The notes beneath the pieces are model-generated. The model searched no databases, was not told the origin of the DNA, and worked only from the letters and a program-made list of their open reading frames with translations. From NCBI GenBank assembly GCA_023512835.1, contig CM042086.1:11622809-11686808 (forward strand): a stretch of DNA of 64,000 nt, written 5' to 3'. The position numbers and the translations under genes are program-made. How positions within the stretch are numbered: the stretch's first letter is position 1; each line of letters begins with the position of its first letter. This DNA is from Taxillus chinensis. Its lineage: Eukaryota; Streptophyta; Magnoliopsida; Santalales; Loranthaceae. Below are positions 59,293 through 64,000 of the stretch, in pieces.

Positions 59293-60093
59293 CAAAGACG
59301 ACCTTCACTTAAAGCCAAGACAGCCCTACTAGCTGATGACCTCCATGTTTCGGGTACAAGCCTTATTAATTTTAAGTCAAATTATTTTATATTAAAAGTA
59401 TAGGCTTGACCATGAATAAATATCGAAGAACTTTTCTCATTGTTTTCAATTCCATAGTAAATTTATTTAGCTAGCTGAGCATATTGCACTACATTTTGAG
59501 ATGATGATAGTAATATATGGTGTATGTTGTTAGGATCAGGTCAAGAGATAAGACTGCCTTAAGATGATATTGGAATGAAAACCTTTATTTGATTTTGTAA
59601 TAAATTTTAAAGGCGACTGTTGTAGCAGTACAGTACGTTCTTAAATTACAGTTTGATGTCATTGATTTAATTTGATTTTTGATAATTTTATATAGTTGGT
59701 CACTCCATCTCCTATGCCATTTTGTTGACCCTTTTGTTATGTTGTTTACTCTATAGTTCACTCTTTTTTCATCTACAAATTTGCATGTATGTCCAAAACA
59801 TGAATTTAAACATATATAAAAGCACATCGAACGGGAAGTTATATTAAAGCGGCAAACTTTTAAAATTACAATGAGATTGATCAAAATAGCAATTAGTTAA
59901 GTTCTGACTTTTGCAGTCTCTCTTGTGATGATTTCACCACGTGTTCTTTTCAATATGATGAGATTAACCAAGGTTTGGTTATTGAAAATGTATCCTCAAA
60001 AACAACTCGTGAATATTTCAAATACCAACAAAAGTAGCCAAAATAACATTTAGAAGAGCAAACAAATTAAATCTAGTTTAATTAATGCATTTA
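59293..60093. other. Spacer before polygalacturonase 3
   Basis: AT-rich sequence without a recognised gene. The last bases should contain the 3' UTR of the minus-strand polygalacturonase. Confidence 0.55.
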
Positions 60094-61990
60094 TTATATG
60101 CAAGGACGAGGGTTTTGGTAGCCATAAACGACACCTCGTGCGTTGTAACAAACTGAATTCGTAGCGCCTCCCAATCCGTCATAGGAAAGGTTAATGTTTT
60201 CCAGTGTGAGATTGCGGCACGGCTTTGTGTTACTGCAGTGGAGGTTCACTGCCGCCCTTGTGGTTGATGTACCCCATATATTTCTGAACATCACATCCCT
60301 AATCTCCACTTGCGTTGGTGTCTACATACACACACACACACACACACACAAAGCATATTATGAGCAATGTTACATTTACAGTATCACATTGATGTATGCA
60401 TCGTGCATGCCCTCTTTTATTTGAGCTTTTATACGCACATGAACAATTAATTAACTACGTACGTACCTCTGGTGGTTGTTGGCAAGGAGGATTGGAGCAG
60501 TATTGCTGATCAATGATAATGGGATTGGCCACCCAACTCATGTGAAGGTCCTCGAACAGTAGGTCCGATGCTGAGCTGCTGCTGGCGGACGCCGCCCACG
60601 TCTTAATCCTCATCCCATTGGTCGTGCCCGCGAAGGTGCAACGCTGCACGGTGACGCCAACAACGTCATCCTCGTCCTTGTACCTGCCGAGGCTACCCAC
60701 GCTGATGCCGTGTCCGGGACCGCACGAGACGTCGGCGATGCGGATGTTGCGGCTGCCCCCAAGCATGGAGACGCAGTCATCGCCGGTACCGATGACGGCG
60801 CGAGTGACGGCGATGCCGTCGGACCGGCCGATGCGGATGCCGTCGGTGTTGGGGGACTGGGCCGGGGCTTGGAGGCGGACTTTAGAGATGTAGATGTTGG
60901 AACACCCGAAGATGTTGATGTGGGTGTTCTTGCTGTTGATGGAGGCTATGTTGTGAATCCGAGAGTTCGTTACAAAGTCCAAACCAATGCTCTGTTGATA
61001 AGTAAACATAAATTATGATAAGTTATAACCATTTGTCCTAGTTTTAAGTTTGGACAATAATCCTAAATTTTTAAAAGATTACTTGATGTGTTCATAAGGG
61101 ATTAATAATAGAGGCTACGGTCGCAGTGAAATTTTTATATATTATCAAAAAAATGATTTTTTTTTTTTGGAAAATTAAATTTAAATATGAATTATTTTTC
61201 TGCAATGAGCTTTGGTTGCAAATAAATAAAGATTATTACCACCGGAAGAATGTTGTGGCAGGGAGTGTTGTCGCCACAGTGTAGCCGGAACCAGTTTCTG
61301 TCGGCAATGCCGTCGATGGCACCACCACCGTTGATGGTAAACCGGGTCAGGTACTTGAACCCGATCCACTTCTCGGCGCTGACCAATCCAGGATGGGCCT
61401 TGATCACCCCTTCAATCCGTAATGTGAGTGGGCCGTTGCAAGGGCCTGTAAACGTCACTGGGCCCAGAATAAAATTTCCCCTTGGCACCACAACCCTACT
61501 CCTCCCCCATCGGCATGCAGCGTCCCATGCCCTCAAAAACGCCTGCATTATCACAAATGGGCAAGGCTTTTACTTTATATACCCATGAAAGAGCGCATGT
61601 GTGTGAGTTTTTTTTTTTTTTTTTTTTTTAGATTTTTCATTTTCAATTAAAGTGTTAGTATCTACTGGTTTTAATGAAATCACAAAATATATATATATAT
61701 ATATATAATCAAATTATTCAATCAATAAAATACTATGTGCATGTGCAAATAATCTTTCTTTAAAAAAAATCATGCATATGTATACATCTTTTGAGAAAGA
61801 AGCTATAAATTAACATCAATAAATAGCCGTTTAATTTACAAGAAAAACCTACGGGAGTGCTGTCTACTCTAGGATCTGTAGTGGCACCATACTCCAACAC
61901 GTTGAAGACCCTCACGGGTTGTTTAGCCAGCGTGGCGGGAACAATGCATATCGACATGAGCATTAGCATACCCACTTTAACGAAACTCAT
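60094..61990 (-). CDS. Polygalacturonase 3 (GH28), four exons
   Basis: This is a secreted GH28 pectinase of 397 aa. Minus-strand exons 61990-61853, 61542-61240, 60991-60467 and 60321-60094 join in phase 0. The leader MSFVKVGMLMLMSICIVPAT is hydrophobic and fits a signal peptide. Motifs: SPNTDGI (NTD 195-197), GDDC (217-220), CGPGHGIS (240-242) and RIKTW (275-279). Exon 4 starts at TPTQVEI and ends NPRPCI. It is closest in wording to polygalacturonase 2 (RNIWGTSTT, LTLENINLSY), while the SIGLDFVTNS start of exon 3 is shared with polygalacturonase 1. Exon 2 is one codon shorter than in the other two. Intron 3 carries a (CA)n tract at 60328-60350. All catalytic residues are intact. Confidence 0.94.
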
Positions 61991-62072
61991 CTTTTCAATG
62001 GTCTATATATCTTTTCTCTCGCTAAGTGTGAGATCGGTACGTGAAGCGAGCAATTCATGCGGGGTTGTATTG

Positions 62073-62087
62073 TATTTATATACCAAA
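62073..62087 (-). promoter_or_regulatory. TATA box of polygalacturonase 3
   Basis: On the minus strand the sequence reads ggtatataaataca, a strong TATA element about 85-95 bases before the ATG. This implies a 5' UTR of roughly 50-60 nt. Confidence 0.55.
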
Positions 62088-62109
62088 ATGGGTTTAGAGC
62101 AAGAATGAA

Positions 62110-64000
62110 TGACAGGCGTTAATTTGTTTCGCTTCTTAGCGACTGTCGTGAATTTTTTAAAAAAAAAATTGGTGGGTGCATGTTTGCACCAACGGTCTGG
62201 ATAGAGTGCATTTATTACATGGTAAGATATAATTCAATTACATATCCGCATGCAATGTGTGTACAAATTAAATATGACAAGTAAATAAATGGAGTGGGGA
62301 ACTGAAGAGCCATAATAAATGGAATAGACCGGTGTTAGTAAAATATGACAATTAATTAACAATGTCAATTACCCTCAAGGGAACCCAATTTGCACGGAAA
62401 ACGGTATTAATGACGTACGTAAAGCGGCTTCAGATTCCTAAATTACAGATAAGCTTTTGGTTTTTTTTTTTACGTATAAAATATTATAATATTTAAACTT
62501 TGATGACTTTTCATTTCCTGAGTAATTTTATTCTTTTTTAACCAAGATATTTGTTTATTTTATAGTTAGTGTGTAGAATAAAATATTTAAATATATGATA
62601 ATTAACTCGAAAAGAGATGTAATACAAATTAAGGGGTAAAAGAAAATTCCAACTTCATTTTTCTTGTTTGTTGCATACTTGCATTCAAGCTATGAGATGA
62701 TTTTTCTTCCCTAATTTTAAGTTCAGTGAAAAGACAATACAGTATTCGAATATTATTTTCAAGGGCTCGGTATGGATAAATGAAAAATTACGACTTTAAA
62801 AATAAAAATTCGTTAATTGTTTTAAAACTATTCTGTTTTTTTATTATCACGGTCTACTCGGTATGGATCTATCCTAATGTAATAATATTATACATTTTAA
62901 AAATAAATTGTTTCATAAATAGTTTTAAAAACATTAAATTTTTAATGTAACATTATTTATTTTTAATATAATAATGTAAATTTAAAAGTTTAATAACATA
63001 AATTTATAATAAAAAAATTAAATAAAGTTTGAAAGTATTTTGAATAAAATGTTAACATTATAATTAAATTTTATAAATTAAATATTTTAATTTACAATTC
63101 AATACAAAACATAATTATAAAATCAAAGTTATACTAAGATAAATGGTTTTTTTAAGATTTAAGCTAAATTAAATATTTAGAATTTTTTTTAATTTTTTTC
63201 TTATATTAAATTTAAATTATTTTAAAATTACAATTAAATACATAACATAATTATAAAATCAAAGTTATACTAAGATAAATGGTGTTAAATGTATGTTTTT
63301 CATTTTTCTTAATCGTAACGATATTTCGCAGACGCTTCAAAATATCATCTCACGTGACGTTGACCCCTTATATCCTTTTTTCATATTTGTTTATTCGTGT
63401 CAACAAACTTGAATATACTAATGAGAGACCAATTAGTATATTTACTAATTTTGTGTTGCCGTTGACCTACGATTTGAAGGTCTGAAAGTGACGTCCGACG
63501 CTCATAAATTCAAACCATAATTTTCATATTGTATTTACGCCAGATTATTTTAAATACTGTAATAATCCTAAAGAGAGCGGTTAGTAGTTTCATGAATTAA
63601 TTTTTAAAAAGTTAATTGAGGCTCGCTACTTATTCGCTACTTATTCAAATTTAATTCTATTCAGTGGTGGCGTGGTGCCGTGTTTATTTATTTATTGAAG
63701 CGCACAGATAATCCTCAAAATTCGCTGGCATACAAATCCTATCAGATTGGCAAGTCATTCAATACTGTATTGCATTATGTAAAAGTTAATTTAAATTGAA
63801 CTCTTAAATCCGTTTTATATTAAAATTTTATTTGACCGTAATATTATAATTAAATAAAAAATTAATATGATTCATTTGACCGTAATACTATAATTAAATA
63901 AAAATATATTATAAAACATATTCACATTTAAGGAATTGTATCATTTAATCCATTGGAATATTGCATAAGATGTGAATTCAATTCAATTCATATATGCATA
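62110..64000. other. AT-rich right-hand flank with short repeats
   Basis: No gene was recognised. A direct repeat, acataattataaaatcaaag and its continuation, lies at about 63109-63152 and 63244-63284. A tandem pair, atttgaccgtaatactataat, lies at about 63831-63900. The remainder is AT-rich without exon signal. Confidence 0.6.

Noticed and set aside
60618..61018. Plus-strand open frames opposite polygalacturonase 3 exon 3
   Set aside because: Shadow frames; the minus strand carries all GH28 motifs with correct splice phases.
1..64000. CRISPR array, rRNA, tRNA or intact LTR retrotransposon
   Set aside because: I looked for regularly spaced repeats, cloverleaf-compatible segments and paired long terminal repeats with polyprotein motifs. 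None was convincing in this plant nuclear sequence.

Overview
The window is nuclear DNA of a flowering plant, most likely a eudicot. Genes are split by GT-AG introns, intergenic DNA is very AT-rich with TA, TG and TTA microsatellites, and every recognisable gene has a plant family: ethylene receptor, PAM2/RRM CID protein, GH28 polygalacturonases, DA2-type RING ligase, VQ protein. I cannot name the species. No rRNA, tRNA, CRISPR array or intact LTR retrotransposon was found.

Layout. 1-1.6 kb: last exon (receiver domain) of an ETR1-type ethylene receptor, entering from the left. 3.3-3.7 kb: broken N-lobe of a plant AGC kinase. 4.7-12.1 kb (+): ten-exon CID8-13-type RNA-binding protein (288 aa). 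13.3-15.1 kb (-), 40.2-41.9 kb (+) and 60.1-62.0 kb (-): three complete four-exon polygalacturonase paralogues. 17.9-23.1 kb: a 2.6-kb segment present twice in tandem, each copy holding a near-perfect ~300-bp-arm palindrome. 23.0-30.7 kb: a graveyard of gene fragments, including a receptor-like kinase pseudogene (+), a KEN (IRE1/RNase L-like RNase) domain pseudogene (-), and a rearranged second copy of both. 32.8-37.1 kb (-): two nearly identical intronless kelch genes from a tandem duplication. 43.0-51.6 kb (-): eight-exon DA2-type RING E3 ligase, with an antisense methyltransferase pseudogene inside its 4.5-kb intron. 58.0-58.3 kb (-): intronless VQ-motif gene with two W-boxes upstream. The rest is AT-rich spacer with short repeats.

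Functionally these are independent eukaryotic genes, not an operon. The active genes cover hormone perception (ETR1), mRNA-bound regulation (CID), pectin breakdown (PGs), protein turnover in organ-size control (DA2), a possible substrate adaptor (kelch) and WRKY-linked defence signalling (VQ).

The most unusual structure is the 17.9-30.7 kb block. An exon of the KEN-domain gene has become an inverted repeat with a 20-nt loop, and this was then duplicated with the 2.6-kb unit. If transcribed it would fold into long dsRNA matching the KEN-gene family, which makes it a candidate small-RNA locus. All identities are read by eye from motifs, and exon borders were checked by codon phase and splice sites.
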